Position numbers and translations under genes: made by a program
From: Pseudomonas sputi
GTDB lineage: Bacteria; Pseudomonadota; Gammaproteobacteria; Pseudomonadales; Pseudomonadaceae
Assembly: GCF_021603585.1 (NCBI RefSeq)
Contig: NZ_BQHI01000001.1
Location: 62,001-126,000 of the forward strand
DNA length: 64,000 nt
Direction of reading: 5' to 3'
Shown here: positions 45,867 to 55,334 of the stretch, piece after piece
Layout: each line of letters starts with the position of its first letter
Numbering within the stretch: position 1 is the stretch's first letter
The notes under the pieces: model-generated
The model's database searches: none
Told to the model about the DNA's origin: nothing
Seen by the model: the letters and a program-made list of their open reading frames with translations, nothing else

Positions 45867-46742
45867 ATGATTCGACCTCAATTGCCTTTGAATGCATTGC
45901 GCGCCTTTGAAGCTTCTGCGCGCCACCTGAGCTTCACCCGTGCGGCCGTGGAGTTGTGCGTGACCCAGGCGGCCGTCAGCCATCAGGTCAAAAGCCTGGA
46001 GGCGCAACTCGGCGTGATTCTGTTCAAGCGCTTGCCCCGTGGGCTGATGCTGACCGGCGAGGGCGAAACCCTGCTGCCGGTGCTGACCACGTCGTTCGAT
46101 CATATCGCGCAGATGCTCGAGCGTCTGGCGGGCGGGCAGTATCGGGAAATGCTCACGGTCGGCGCGGTGGGCACCTTCGCCGTGGGCTGGTTGTTGCCGA
46201 GGCTGGCGGACTTTCAGGCGAAACATCCGCTCATAGATTTGCGGCTGTCGACCAACAACAATCGGGTGGACGTCGCTGCCGAAGGGCTGGATTACGCGAT
46301 CCGGTTTGGCGCCGGGGCGTGGCACGGCATTGAAGCGACCCGTTTGCTGGAGGCGCCGCTGTCGGTGCTCTGCGTGCCGGAAATCGCCCGGCAACTGCAC
46401 ACGCCCGGAGATCTTCTGCAGCAGCGTTTGCTGCGTTCCTATCGCACCGATGAGTGGCCGGAGTGGTTTCATGCGGCCGGTCTGGCGACCCATGCCGCGC
46501 CGCCCCAGAGCATCGTGTTCGACTCGTCGCTGGCGATGATGGAAGCGGCGTTGCAGGGCGGCGGTGTGGCACTGGCGCCGCCGTTGATGTTTGCCCGGCA
46601 ACTGGCGGCGGACCTGATTCGTCAACCCTTTGCCATCGAAATCACCACCGGCAGCTATTGGCTGACGCGCTTGCAGTCACGGCCCGAGACGTCGGCGATG
46701 ACTGCATTCAAGCATTGGTTGCTGGAGGCTGCGCAGGCTTAG
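45867..46742 (+). CDS. ampR: LysR-family regulator AmpR
   Basis: This 291-aa regulator has the AmpR signature start [20 protein letters not shown] and a DNA-binding HTH ([20 protein letters not shown]), then the peptidoglycan-fragment-binding domain ([40 protein letters not shown]). In P. aeruginosa AmpR represses or activates ampC depending on muropeptide or UDP-MurNAc-pentapeptide levels. The 160 bp between the divergent starts should hold its operator. The start at 45867 follows GGGA with 6-nt spacing. Confidence 0.95.
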   Translation: MIRPQLPLNALRAFEASARHLSFTRAAVELCVTQAAVSHQVKSLEAQLGVILFKRLPRGLMLTGEGETLLPVLTTSFDHIAQMLERLAGGQYREMLTVGAVGTFAVGWLLPRLADFQAKHPLIDLRLSTNNNRVDVAAEGLDYAIRFGAGAWHGIEATRLLEAPLSVLCVPEIARQLHTPGDLLQQRLLRSYRTDEWPEWFHAAGLATHAAPPQSIVFDSSLAMMEAALQGGGVALAPPLMFARQLAADLIRQPFAIEITTGSYWLTRLQSRPETSAMTAFKHWLLEAAQA

Positions 46743-48082
46743 CGCACCAGGCACGGCTTCTTGTTATCGAACGTCCATCCCGGAATCAGAAACTGCATCG
46801 CCACGCTGTCATCCCGCGCACCGAGTCCCATGCCTTTGTAGAGTTCGTGGGCCTTGGCCACCTGATCCATGTCCAGTTCCACGCCCAGCCCCGGTTTCTT
46901 CGGCACCTGCACGCAGCCGTCGACGATTTGCAGCGGCGCCCTGGTCAGGCGCTGGCCGTCCTGCCAGATCCAGTGGGTGTCGATGGCGGTGATGTCGCCC
47001 GGCGCGGCGGCGGCGACGTGGGTGAACATCGCCAGGGAAATGTCGAAGTGGTTGTTGGAGTGCGAGCCCCAGGTCAGACCCCATTCGTGGCACATCTGCG
47101 CCACGCGCACCGAACCCTGCATGGTCCAGAAATGCGGGTCGGCCAGCGGAATGTCCACCGACTGCAACTGGATCGCATGGCCCATCTCACGCCAATCGGT
47201 GGCAATCATGTTGGTGGCGGTTTTCAGGCCGGTGGCACGGCGGAACTCAGCCATTACCTCACGGCCCGAATAGCCGTTTTCCGCACCGCACGGGTCCTCG
47301 GCGTAGGCCAGCACATGATGCTGGTCGCGGCACAGACGGATTGCTTCTTTCAATGACCATGCGCCGTTCGGATCAAGCGTGATGCGAGCGTCGGGGAAGC
47401 GTTCGGCCAGTGCGGTCACCGCTTCGATTTCGGCATCGCCGCTGAGTACGCCGCCCTTGAGCTTGAAGTCCTTGAAGCCATAGCGCGCATGGGCGGCTTC
47501 GGCCAGACGCACCACGGCCTCGGCGGTCATGGCCTTTTCGTGACGCACGCGGAACCAGTCGTTGTCGGCCTCCGGTTCGCTGCGGTAGGCGAGGTCGGTG
47601 TCCCGGCGATCGCCTACGTAGAACAGATAACCGAGCATTTTCACTTCGTCGCGCTGCTGGCCTTCGCCGAGCAATGCCGCCACCGGCACGTCGAGGTGCT
47701 GGCCGAGCAGGTCGAGCAGGGCGGCTTCCAGTCCGGTGACCGCGTGAATGGTGATGCGCAGGTCGAAGGTCTGCAGGCCACGGCCGCCGGCATCGCGGTC
47801 GGCGAAGGTCTGGCGAACCTGATTGAGGATCTTCTGGTAGGTGCCGATCGGACTGCCGACCACCAGGCTGCGAGCGTCTTCGAGGGTCTGGCGGATGCGT
47901 TCGCCACCGGGTACTTCACCGACACCGGTATGGCCGGCGTTGTCCTTGAGAATGACGAGGTTGCGGGTGAAAAACGGCCCGTGGGCGCCGCTCAGGTTGA
48001 GCAGCATGCCGTCGTGGCCGGCCACCGGGATGACTTGCATGTCGGTGATGATCGGGGCTTTGGCGATGTCGTGTGCGGTCAT
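46739..48082 (-). CDS. gudD: D-glucarate dehydratase GudD
   Basis: This 447-aa enolase-superfamily enzyme dehydrates D-glucarate to 5-keto-4-deoxyglucarate. Landmarks are [17 protein letters not shown] (KxK base region), [14 protein letters not shown] (metal-ligand Asp), [17 protein letters not shown] and [20 protein letters not shown] (His base). Gene order gudP-gudD on one transcript with a 14-nt gap makes a two-step import and use unit. Its stop overlaps the convergent ampR stop by 4 nt. Confidence 0.95.
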   Translation of the reverse strand: MTAHDIAKAPIITDMQVIPVAGHDGMLLNLSGAHGPFFTRNLVILKDNAGHTGVGEVPGGERIRQTLEDARSLVVGSPIGTYQKILNQVRQTFADRDAGGRGLQTFDLRITIHAVTGLEAALLDLLGQHLDVPVAALLGEGQQRDEVKMLGYLFYVGDRRDTDLAYRSEPEADNDWFRVRHEKAMTAEAVVRLAEAAHARYGFKDFKLKGGVLSGDAEIEAVTALAERFPDARITLDPNGAWSLKEAIRLCRDQHHVLAYAEDPCGAENGYSGREVMAEFRRATGLKTATNMIATDWREMGHAIQLQSVDIPLADPHFWTMQGSVRVAQMCHEWGLTWGSHSNNHFDISLAMFTHVAAAAPGDITAIDTHWIWQDGQRLTRAPLQIVDGCVQVPKKPGLGVELDMDQVAKAHELYKGMGLGARDDSVAMQFLIPGWTFDNKKPCLVR

Positions 48083-48096
48083 TTATGGTTGTCCTT

Positions 48097-49443
48097 TCAA
48101 GCGTGTTTCGGCGCGGCATCGGCCACGGCGACGTCAGGGGCGGATTTGGGTGTCATGCGGGCGGCGAACACGATGATCGCGGCGATGATCGAGGTCGCGG
48201 CCAGGCCATAGAGGCCGCCCTGGATCGAACCGGTGTGTTGTTCCAGCAGGCCGAAGGTGGTGGGGGCGACGAAGCCGCCGAGGTTGCCCACCGAGTTGAT
48301 CAGCGCGATCACGGCAGCGGCGATCCGTGCGTCGAGATAGGCCTGCGGGATCGGCCAGAACAGCGACGAGGCGGATTTGAAACCCAGTGCGGCAAAGCAG
48401 ATCGCGACGAAGGCAAAAATCGGCCCGCCGGTGGTGGACATAAACATCCCCGCGGCGGCGATCAGCAATGCAGTAGCCACCCAAGCCTGCTGGTGTTTCC
48501 ACTTCGCCGAGAACGAGGCGAACGCATACATGCCGATGATCGACAGCAACCACGGAATCGAATTGAACAGGCCGACCTGGAAGTCGCTCATCTCGCCCAT
48601 CTTCTTGATGATGCTCGGCAGCCAGAACGTTGCGGCGTAGATGGTCAATTGAATGAAGAAGTAAATCAGGCAGAACAGGATGATCTGACGATCCTTGAGC
48701 AGTTTGCCCAGCGACGGCCGGATCGGGGTCGCCGCTTCGCGGGCCTTCTGTTCATCGTCGATGGCCTTGACCAGTGCGTCCTGCTCGGCGCGGGTCAGCC
48801 ACTTGGCGTCGTGGGGTTTGGCGTCGAGCCAGAACCAGACGAATACACACAGGCAAACCGAGAACATGCCTTCAATGAAGTACATCCACTGCCAGCCGTG
48901 CAGGCCCAGGCCTTCGATCTGCAGCAACAGGCCGGACAACGGGCCGGAAATCAGCGAGGCCACGGCCGAGCCGCTGAGGAAGATCGCAATCGCCTTGCCG
49001 CGCTCGGCCCCCGGCAACCAGCGAGTGAAGTAGTAGATCACCCCGGGAAAGAATCCGGCCTCGGCCACACCGAGCAGAAAACGCAGGATGTAGAAGTGGG
49101 TTTCGTTCTGGATGAACGCCATGCCGGCGGCGACCAGGCCCCAGGTGAGCATGATGCGGGTCAGCCAGATTCGCGCGCCGACCTTTTGCAACAGCATGTT
49201 GGAGGGGACTTCGAACAGCGCGTAACCGATGAAGAACAGCCCGGCACCAAAACCGTAGGCCGCGGCACCGATGCCGAGGTCGTGTTCCATGTGGGTGCGG
49301 ACGAAGCCGATGTTCACCCGGTCAATGTAATTGACGATGAACATGATGACGAACAGCGGCAGGACGTGGCGTTTGACTTTGGCAATGGCAGAGGACAGCG
49401 CGGAGTCGGCGCCCTCGTTCATCCCGGCAATGGATGATTTCAC
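48097..49443 (-). CDS. gudP: MFS D-glucarate/galactarate permease GudP
   Basis: This approximately 448-aa inner-membrane MFS transporter with 12 helices is of the anion:cation symporter (ACS) family. VIMFIVNYIDRVNIGFVRTH and AYGFGAGLFFIGYALFEVPS are the ACS start motifs. A GTG start at 49443 with GGGAG upstream is preferred; the ATG at 49422 (MNEGADSAL) is possible and would remove 7 residues. It precedes gudD and faces its GntR regulator across 366 bp with repeated TCATACAA boxes. Confidence 0.92.
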   Translation of the reverse strand: MKSSIAGMNEGADSALSSAIAKVKRHVLPLFVIMFIVNYIDRVNIGFVRTHMEHDLGIGAAAYGFGAGLFFIGYALFEVPSNMLLQKVGARIWLTRIMLTWGLVAAGMAFIQNETHFYILRFLLGVAEAGFFPGVIYYFTRWLPGAERGKAIAIFLSGSAVASLISGPLSGLLLQIEGLGLHGWQWMYFIEGMFSVCLCVFVWFWLDAKPHDAKWLTRAEQDALVKAIDDEQKAREAATPIRPSLGKLLKDRQIILFCLIYFFIQLTIYAATFWLPSIIKKMGEMSDFQVGLFNSIPWLLSIIGMYAFASFSAKWKHQQAWVATALLIAAAGMFMSTTGGPIFAFVAICFAALGFKSASSLFWPIPQAYLDARIAAAVIALINSVGNLGGFVAPTTFGLLEQHTGSIQGGLYGLAATSIIAAIIVFAARMTPKSAPDVAVADAAPKHA

Positions 49444-49809
49444 TTGGTTTTTCTCCCACTCGTTATTTTTATGCGGGGTGTGATGGGTGTTGCGTTGTTG
49501 ATAGACATCATACAACTAGATTTTTTTATCCTACAAGGGGGAGTGCTCAATCAAATTTGTCTACGGGGAGCGGTTTTTATGCTTTTTCAGATTTTAGGTG
49601 CTGTTTTTGTTGGATTTGGTAAGGGTTTCTTCAGATATGGCAGAGCATTCTATGCCAGGGGTCGCGGGTCAATTGCTCGGCGCAGTGAGAGGTTTTCTCG
49701 CTAAAATCGAGTGTTGTCATACAAGTTGAGCCCTTGAATTCATAGGAGCTCATACAAGTCATCGCCGCCAGTGCTACGATCGATTCACCCCCGATCACCG
49801 GAATCGACC
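49444..49809. other. Divergent regulatory region of gudP and the GntR gene
   Basis: This AT-rich stretch (about 49550-49660) holds no supported gene. It carries three boxes containing TCATACAA (see operator entry) and presumably both promoters. Confidence 0.45.
49714..49724. promoter_or_regulatory. GntR/FadR-type operator TTGTCATACAA and neighbouring half-sites
   Basis: TTGTCATACAA fits the FadR-subfamily consensus TNGTNNNACNA as a perfect palindrome with CAT centre. Half-sites with the same TCATACAA lie at 49508-49515 and 49750-49757. They flank the gudP and GntR starts, which suggests control of both genes by the adjacent regulator. Confidence 0.55.
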
Positions 49810-50523
49810 ATGCAAGAAGACCTCGACGCTCCCGCCCGTAAACGCGCGCACAACCTGGCCCATGACCTGGTGGAAAAACTGACCCAGAGCATCCTGCTTG
49901 GTCAGATGCTGCCCGGTGACAAGCTGCCGTCGGAAAACTCGATCGTTCAGGAACACGGCGTCAGTCGCACCGTGGTACGCGAGGCGATTTCCAAGTTGCA
50001 GGCGTCGGGGCTGGTGGAGACGCGGCACGGCATCGGCACCTTCGTGATCGAACGCGCACCGGAGCAGGGCTTGCGACTGAATGTCGACACCGCGCTGGGG
50101 GTGCGCAGCATTCTCGAATTGCGCATGGGCCTGGAGACGCAAGCCGCGGCACTGGCCGCGCAGCGCCGCAGCGAACAGCAACTGGTGCAGATGCGTCAGG
50201 CGCTGGACGACTATCAGCGTCTACTGGCCAACAACGACAGTTGCGTCGACGCCGACCGGCGCTTCCATCTGCTGATTGCCGAGGCCACCGGCAATGTCTG
50301 CTTCACCGAGATCATGCAACACCTGGGCAGTGCGATGATCCCGCGCACCCGGGTCAACGCAGCCGAGCGCGGGGCCGTGGATTTGAGCAAGCTCGGGCAA
50401 TTGGCGAATCTGGAACATGAGGCGATTTTCAACGCGATCAAACGCCAGGATTCGGAAGCGGCGCGTGCGGCGATGTGGTTGCACCTGAGCAACAGTCGTG
50501 ACCGGTTTTCGGCTCAGGGATAA
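49810..50523 (+). CDS. GntR-family (FadR/FCD) transcriptional regulator
   Basis: This 237-aa regulator has an N-terminal wHTH (HDLVEKLTQSILLGQMLPGD, SRTVVREAISKLQASGLVET) and a C-terminal FCD ligand domain (LELRMGLETQAAALAAQRR, DADRRFHLLIAEATGN, LEHEAIFNAIKRQDSEAA) that binds metal and a carboxylate. Given the divergent gudP-gudD, it is probably the glucarate-responsive repressor. The start at 49810 was taken as the first ATG of the family sequence. Confidence 0.92.
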   Translation: MQEDLDAPARKRAHNLAHDLVEKLTQSILLGQMLPGDKLPSENSIVQEHGVSRTVVREAISKLQASGLVETRHGIGTFVIERAPEQGLRLNVDTALGVRSILELRMGLETQAAALAAQRRSEQQLVQMRQALDDYQRLLANNDSCVDADRRFHLLIAEATGNVCFTEIMQHLGSAMIPRTRVNAAERGAVDLSKLGQLANLEHEAIFNAIKRQDSEAARAAMWLHLSNSRDRFSAQG

Positions 50524-50544
50524 TCCGGCAGAAATACGGGGGGC

Positions 50545-51873
50545 TCAATCCTCGCTCACGTCGCGCATCAACAAGCCGAACCGCAAATCCACCGCATCCG
50601 GAATCGGCAGATAAACCGTGTGCCCATCCCCGGGCGCCACGTCGATGGCTTCGCCTTTAAGGTTCTGCAGTTCATGCAGATCAAAATGGAAGTTGCCCTT
50701 GGGCGTCATCAGTTCCAGATGATCGCCCACGGCAAAGCGGTTCTTCACCTTGACCTCAGCCAGCCGATCCCGGCGCTCACCGGTCAGTTCACCCACGAAC
50801 TGCTGACGTTCTGACACCGAGCTGCCGTTCTGATAGTTCTGGTATTCGTCATGCACGTGCCGGCGCAGGAAGCCTTCGGTGTAGCCGCGCTGGGCGAGGG
50901 ATTCCAGATCGGTCATCAGGCTGCGGTCGAATTCGCGACCGGCCACCGCATCGTCGATGGCCCGGCGATAGACCTGAGTGGTGCGCGCGCAATAGAAGTG
51001 CGATTTGGTCCGACCTTCGATCTTCAGTGAGTGCACGCCCATGCGGGTCAGGCGCTCGACGTGCTGCACCGCGCGCAGGTCCTTGGCGTTCATGATGTAG
51101 GTGCCGTGCTCGTCTTCGAAGGCCGGCATCAGTTCGCCGGGGCGATTGGCTTCTTGCAACAGGAACACCTGATCGGTGGGGGCGCCGAGGCCGAGGGTCG
51201 GTTGCGGTTCGAAGGTCTGCACGATTTCGCCGAGCTGATTTTCGGTGGCCTCCTGCGCCGAATATTTCCAGCGGCAGGCGTTGGTGCAGGTGCCCTGATT
51301 GGCGTCGCGTTTGTTCATGTAACCCGAGAGCAGGCAGCGGCCGGAGTAGGCCATGCACAGTGCGCCGTGGACGAACACTTCCAGCTCCATGCCGGGCACT
51401 TGCTCGCGGATTTCGCCGATTTCTTCCAGCGACAATTCACGGGACAGGATGATCCGGCTCAAGCCCAGTTGTTGCCAGAATTCGACGCTCGCCCAGTTCA
51501 CCGTGTTGGCCTGCACCGACAGGTGGATCGGCATCTGCGGGAAGTGCCGGCGCACCAGCATGATCAGGCCAGGGTCGGACATGATCAGCGCGTCCGGTGC
51601 CATTTCGATCACTGGCGCCAGATCCTTGAGGAAGGTCTTCAGCTTGGCGTTGTGCGGCGCGATGTTGACCACCACGTAGAAGCGCTTGCCCTGGGCCTGG
51701 GCTTCACGAATGCCGAGCGCCAGGTTGGCATGATCGAACTCGTTGTTGCGCACCCGCAGGCTGTAGCGTGGCTGGCCGGCATACACCGCATCGGCCCCGT
51801 AGGCGAAGGCGTATCGCATGTTTTTCAGGGTGCCGGCGGGGGCGAGCAGTTCGGGGGTGAAGGAGGTCGTCAT
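50545..51873 (-). CDS. trhP: U32 family tRNA hydroxylation protein TrhP (YegQ)
   Basis: This 442-aa protein of the peptidase U32 group is needed for prephenate-dependent 5-hydroxyuridine formation in tRNA. Landmarks are ELLAPAGTLKNMRYAFAYGA, HLSVQANTVNWASVEFW and the cysteine set GALCMAYSGRCLLSGYMNKRD...NQGTCTNACRW that can hold an iron-sulfur cluster. The old protease label is not supported for this branch. Its stop lies 21 nt from the convergent GntR gene's stop. Confidence 0.9.
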   Translation of the reverse strand: MTTSFTPELLAPAGTLKNMRYAFAYGADAVYAGQPRYSLRVRNNEFDHANLALGIREAQAQGKRFYVVVNIAPHNAKLKTFLKDLAPVIEMAPDALIMSDPGLIMLVRRHFPQMPIHLSVQANTVNWASVEFWQQLGLSRIILSRELSLEEIGEIREQVPGMELEVFVHGALCMAYSGRCLLSGYMNKRDANQGTCTNACRWKYSAQEATENQLGEIVQTFEPQPTLGLGAPTDQVFLLQEANRPGELMPAFEDEHGTYIMNAKDLRAVQHVERLTRMGVHSLKIEGRTKSHFYCARTTQVYRRAIDDAVAGREFDRSLMTDLESLAQRGYTEGFLRRHVHDEYQNYQNGSSVSERQQFVGELTGERRDRLAEVKVKNRFAVGDHLELMTPKGNFHFDLHELQNLKGEAIDVAPGDGHTVYLPIPDAVDLRFGLLMRDVSED

Positions 51874-52029
51874 GGCGGCGTCGGTCGCAAAAGCGCGGCA
51901 GGTTAGAGCAGTTGCACCGAGGGTTTATTGATCTGGATCTATGCTCCATGAAGAAACAGGGCACTCGCGCTGACGCTGGCTGACTAAACGGGATGGGCGC
52001 GGCTGGCGCCTGACTGACCTGGACCGGAC

Positions 52030-53091
52030 ATGAACCAAAAGAGTCTGCAATTCAAATCCCTCACCGTGCTGCTGTTTCTGGTGACGGTCGCCTTCATCTG
52101 GATCCTGCTGCCGTTCTATGGTGCGGTGTTCTGGGCGGTAATCCTTGGCATCCTGTTCGCACCGATGCAGCGCCAGTTGCAACTGAAATTCGGCTGGCAA
52201 CGCAACCTCACATCACTGTGTACGTTGAGCATCTGCCTGGTGATCGCGATCTTGCCGGTGATCGTTCTCAGTGTGCTGCTGGTGCAGGAAGGGGCGACGC
52301 TCTACGACAATATCGAAAGCGGCAAGCTCGATATCGGCGCTTATCTGGCGCAGTTCAAGCACAGTCTGCCGCCTTACTTTCAGCACCTGCTCGACCGCTT
52401 CGGCATGGGCGAGCTCAATGCCTTGCGCGAGAAGATCGTCAAGGCCGCCATGCAGGGCAGTCAGGTGCTGGCGAGCCAGGCATTCAGTTTCGGCCAGGGC
52501 ACGTTCGAATTCGTGGTGAGTTTTTTCATCATGCTGTACTTGCTGTTTTTCTTCCTGCGCGACGGCGCCGAGCTGGTGCGCAAGGTGCGCATTGCGATAC
52601 CGCTGGAAGAGCATCACAAGCGTCGCTTGCAGTTGAAATTCAATCGCGTGGTGCGCGCCACGGTGAAGGGCAATCTGTTGGTGGCGATTACGCAGGGTGC
52701 GCTGGGCGGAGCGATTTTCTGGTTCCTCGACATTCCCAGCGCGTTGCTTTGGGCGGTACTGATGGCGTTTCTGTCGTTGCTGCCGGCGGTGGGCGCGGGG
52801 ATTGTCTGGGTACCGGTCGCCATTTACTTTCTGCTCAGCGGGATGATCTGGCAGGGCGTGGTGCTGGGGTTGTTCGGGGTGTTCGTGATCGGTCTGGTGG
52901 ATAACCTGCTGCGCCCGATCCTGGTGGGCAAGGACACCCGGATGCCGGATTACATGATCCTGATCTCGACCCTGGGTGGGCTGGCGGTGTTCGGCCTCAA
53001 CGGCTTTGTGATCGGGCCGCTGATCGCGGCCCTGTTCATGTCGAGTTGGGCGCTGTTCATCGAAAGCAAACCGAAAGTGCAGCTGCCTTAA
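52030..53091 (+). CDS. AI-2E family transporter (PerM/TqsA-like)
   Basis: This 353-aa inner-membrane protein has helices at both ends and a large helical middle region (DNIESGKLDIGAYLAQFKHS). The C-terminal half has the AI-2E family pattern: SALLWAVLMAFLSLLPAVGAGIVWVP and GLVDNLLRPILVGKDTRMPD. Cargo is unknown; the family name derives from an E. coli member. Its stop overlaps the next convergent gene by 4 nt. Confidence 0.88.
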   Translation: MNQKSLQFKSLTVLLFLVTVAFIWILLPFYGAVFWAVILGILFAPMQRQLQLKFGWQRNLTSLCTLSICLVIAILPVIVLSVLLVQEGATLYDNIESGKLDIGAYLAQFKHSLPPYFQHLLDRFGMGELNALREKIVKAAMQGSQVLASQAFSFGQGTFEFVVSFFIMLYLLFFFLRDGAELVRKVRIAIPLEEHHKRRLQLKFNRVVRATVKGNLLVAITQGALGGAIFWFLDIPSALLWAVLMAFLSLLPAVGAGIVWVPVAIYFLLSGMIWQGVVLGLFGVFVIGLVDNLLRPILVGKDTRMPDYMILISTLGGLAVFGLNGFVIGPLIAALFMSSWALFIESKPKVQLP

Positions 53092-53270
53092 GCCTTGAAC
53101 GGGCCGTTGATCAGCTGTTGCGACAGCGCCTGAGCCGCCGGCAAGGACGTGAGCGGGCCGCTGACCGGCTCGCCGTCGCGCACCAGATACCAGCAGGCGA
53201 GCAGTCCCAGCTCTCTGAGCGATGCGGGAACGGCGCTGCCGATAACGGACATGATTTGAACCTGAGCCAT
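53088..53270 (-). CDS. Hypothetical 60-aa protein with a sequestered ribosome-binding site
   Basis: This 60-aa protein has hydrophobic stretches (SVIGSAVPASLRELGLLACWYL) but no clear membrane helix. I do not recognise it. The ATG at 53270 is preceded by GGAGG at a spacing of 8, which makes this start convincing. The Shine-Dalgarno is inside the 3' arm of a perfect 11-bp hairpin, so expression is probably controlled by RNA structure. It ends overlapping the AI-2E gene by 4 nt. Confidence 0.65.
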   Translation of the reverse strand: MAQVQIMSVIGSAVPASLRELGLLACWYLVRDGEPVSGPLTSLPAAQALSQQLINGPFKA

Positions 53271-53275
53271 GAGAA

Positions 53276-53301
53276 GTACCTCCATCAAACGATGGAGGTA
53301 C
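53276..53301 (-). promoter_or_regulatory. Hairpin that buries the Shine-Dalgarno
   Basis: On the minus strand GTACCTCCATC (53301-53291), loop GTTT, and GATGGAGGTAC (53286-53276) form a perfect 11-bp hairpin. The SD GGAGG (53283-53279) is in its 3' arm, and the start codon follows 5 nt after the stem. This geometry is as expected for a translational switch such as an RNA thermometer or a protein/sRNA-opened site. Confidence 0.7.
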
Positions 53302-53372
53302 CTTAGGGAATTGGCTGTTTCAGGGACAATCAACGCTTTCGATAGTGGTCATTGATGCCGCTGAGGGCTGGA

Positions 53373-53567
53373 TCAATCGACCACTTGATCGAGCATGTGC
53401 ACGACCTCGTTTTCGTTGAGAAAACCCTTGCGCACCAGGTTTTCTGCCAGCAGCGAGAGAAACTTCGCTGTGCGGTGGCCTTCCAGGTGCTTGAGTTCGG
53501 TCAGGGCGTTATAGACCTTGCTCGAGGTGCATAAACCGACGATGCGGTGCGGATTCTGTGTAGGCAT
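53373..53567 (-). CDS. Hypothetical 64-aa protein
   Basis: This 64-aa soluble, likely helical protein (SSKVYNALTELKHLEGHRTA, LLAENLVRKGFLNENEVVHM) has a His-rich middle. No domain is recognised. The ATG at 53567 follows GGACGACTTGA, with GGAC the probable Shine-Dalgarno. A 79-nt gap separates it from the hairpin of the next gene downstream. Confidence 0.6.
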   Translation of the reverse strand: MPTQNPHRIVGLCTSSKVYNALTELKHLEGHRTAKFLSLLAENLVRKGFLNENEVVHMLDQVVD

Positions 53568-53775
53568 TCAAGTCGTCCTTGTTGTTATCAACCTGTTGTA
53601 TGCGGACGGATTCAGAGTGCGGTTCCGTCATGACAAATAGATGACCGTTTGTGTCTGGCCCCCAACGGTCGAGTCCATCATGCCGACTTTAGCGGTTCAA
53701 ACTGTCCCCACAGCGACCTTGGCGAGATTTTTTCAGACCTTGGCCGACGGACGGTTGGCTTTCTTGAAAGCAATA

Positions 53776-53804
53776 AAAAGCCCCGCGCTATCAGGCGGGG
53801 CTTT
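53776..53804 (-). terminator. Intrinsic terminator of the PVYVQ-repeat gene
   Basis: AAGCCCCGC / GCGGGGCTT stem followed on the minus strand by TTTTATT. It lies 10 nt past the stop at 53814. Confidence 0.8.
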
Positions 53805-53813
53805 GTGTACCGC

Positions 53814-54164
53814 TTACCAGCGCGGGCCACCGTAGTAGTGCGGCCGACCGTAATAACCACGGGGCGGGCCGTAGTACACCGGGGCCGGCCGGACGTAAAC
53901 CGGTTGCTGCACATAAACCGGGGCCGGCTGGTAGTAGACCGGTGGCGGCGGTTGCTGCACGTAGACCGGTGCCGGTTGAACGTAAACAGGCTGCTGGACG
54001 TACACCGGCCGATCCTGATTGATGAGTGCCGAGCCGATGATGGCCGAGCCGACGATCGCGCCAAATACCGCCGGACCCTGCCAGCCACCGCCGTGGGCTT
54101 CTGCCTGACCTGTGATCGCGAATGCACCAATCAACAAGGCCACGATGGGGAGTTTACGAATCAT
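53814..54164 (-). CDS. Exported glycine-zipper, Pro/Tyr/Val-rich repeat protein
   Basis: This 116-aa exported protein has a signal peptide (LPIVALLIGAFAITGQAEA), a GxxxG-type segment (FGAIVGSAIIGSAL), then repeats of PVYVQ/PAPVYVQ/PAPVYY and a terminal GYYGRPHYYGGPRW. The composition suggests a surface or envelope-associated, poorly folded protein. Function unknown. Start 54164 follows GAGGAA. It has its own terminator. Confidence 0.8.
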   Translation of the reverse strand: MIRKLPIVALLIGAFAITGQAEAHGGGWQGPAVFGAIVGSAIIGSALINQDRPVYVQQPVYVQPAPVYVQQPPPPVYYQPAPVYVQQPVYVRPAPVYYGPPRGYYGRPHYYGGPRW

Positions 54165-54418
54165 GATAATTCCTCGGTTCTTCGACCCGGCGTCCGAGCC
54201 TGCAACAGGCACGGGATGGCACGGGGATACTTCTAAGACAGCAACATTTTGAAAAACAGCACGGCCGCCAGGTAAATTTTGTGTAAGGTCTGTACCGGTT
54301 TGTTTACCGAGCTTGCGGCATCGACTCTGATGCCCGGAACAGACCGCCTTATGATCGTTCAGAACCCGATGGCCTGGCTAATCCCGTCCATCCGATAGTG
54401 CATTCGAAGGAGCCTCCC

Positions 54419-55237
54419 ATGCAGATGAACCCCAACAAAGACACCCAATTGTGCATGTCCCTGTCTGGGCGTCCCGGGAATTTCGGTCTGCGTTTTCATA
54501 ACCATTTGTATGAACAGCTGGGGCTGAATTTCTACTACAAGGCGTTCAGCAGCCAGGACCTGCCTGGTGCGGTCGGCGGCATCCGCGCGCTGGGGATTCG
54601 CGGTTGCGGGGTGTCGATGCCGTTCAAGGAAGCCTGTATCGCACTGGTCGATGAACTGGATGCCTCGGCGGCGGCGATCCAGTCGATCAACACCATCGTC
54701 AACACCAACGGTCATCTCAAGGCCTACAACACCGATTACATCGCAATTGCCCAGTTACTGCAGACCCACGCGGTGCCGCAGGACACGACCTTCGCCCTGC
54801 GTGGCAGTGGCGGTATGGCAAAAGCCGTGGCCAGTGCCTTGCGCGATGGCGGTTACAAAAACGGTTTGATCGTCGCCCGTAACGAGCGCGCCGGCCGTGC
54901 GCTGGCGGATGCACTGGGCTATCGCTGGCAGGCGGAGCTGGGCGACGAGCGCCCGCAGATGCTGGTCAACGTGACGCCGGTCGGCATGGACGGTGGCCCG
55001 GAGGCGGGGCAGTTGGCGTTTGAAGTGGATGTGATCAAGTCTGCCGACACGGTGTTTGATGTGGTGGCGATCCCCTCGGAAACGCCGCTGATCGTGCGCG
55101 GCCGTGCCGAGGGCAAAAAAGTGATCACCGGGCTGGAAGTGATCGCGATCCAGGCGCTGGAGCAATTCGTGCTGTACACCGGCGTGCGGCCGACGGTCGA
55201 GCAGTTCGAGGCAGCGGTGGCGTTCGCGCGCAGTTGA
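54419..55237 (+). CDS. Shikimate 5-dehydrogenase-like protein (AroE paralogue)
   Basis: This 272-aa protein of the AroE family reduces 3-dehydroshikimate or a related substrate with NADP(H). Conserved elements are VSMPFKEACIALVDEL (catalytic Lys), SINTIVNTNGHLKAYNTDY (Asn and Asp) and a nucleotide loop RGSGGMAKAVASAL in place of the usual GAGGA. The start at 54419 follows AGGAG with 7-nt spacing. The divergence from standard AroE and the isolated location suggest an accessory enzyme rather than the pathway enzyme. Confidence 0.82.
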   Translation: MQMNPNKDTQLCMSLSGRPGNFGLRFHNHLYEQLGLNFYYKAFSSQDLPGAVGGIRALGIRGCGVSMPFKEACIALVDELDASAAAIQSINTIVNTNGHLKAYNTDYIAIAQLLQTHAVPQDTTFALRGSGGMAKAVASALRDGGYKNGLIVARNERAGRALADALGYRWQAELGDERPQMLVNVTPVGMDGGPEAGQLAFEVDVIKSADTVFDVVAIPSETPLIVRGRAEGKKVITGLEVIAIQALEQFVLYTGVRPTVEQFEAAVAFARS

Positions 55238-55334
55238 TGGCACCTGAACGACGGCAAGTCCGCCCGGATTTGCCGTTGCCTATACTGGCCGGGTCAGCAA
55301 GCACAGACTTGCCCATCACAAAGCTGAGGTTTGC

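Noticed and set aside
48073-49437. Plus-strand frame across gudP
   Set aside because: Shadow of the MFS gene with no recognised domain; gudP motifs are clear on the minus strand.
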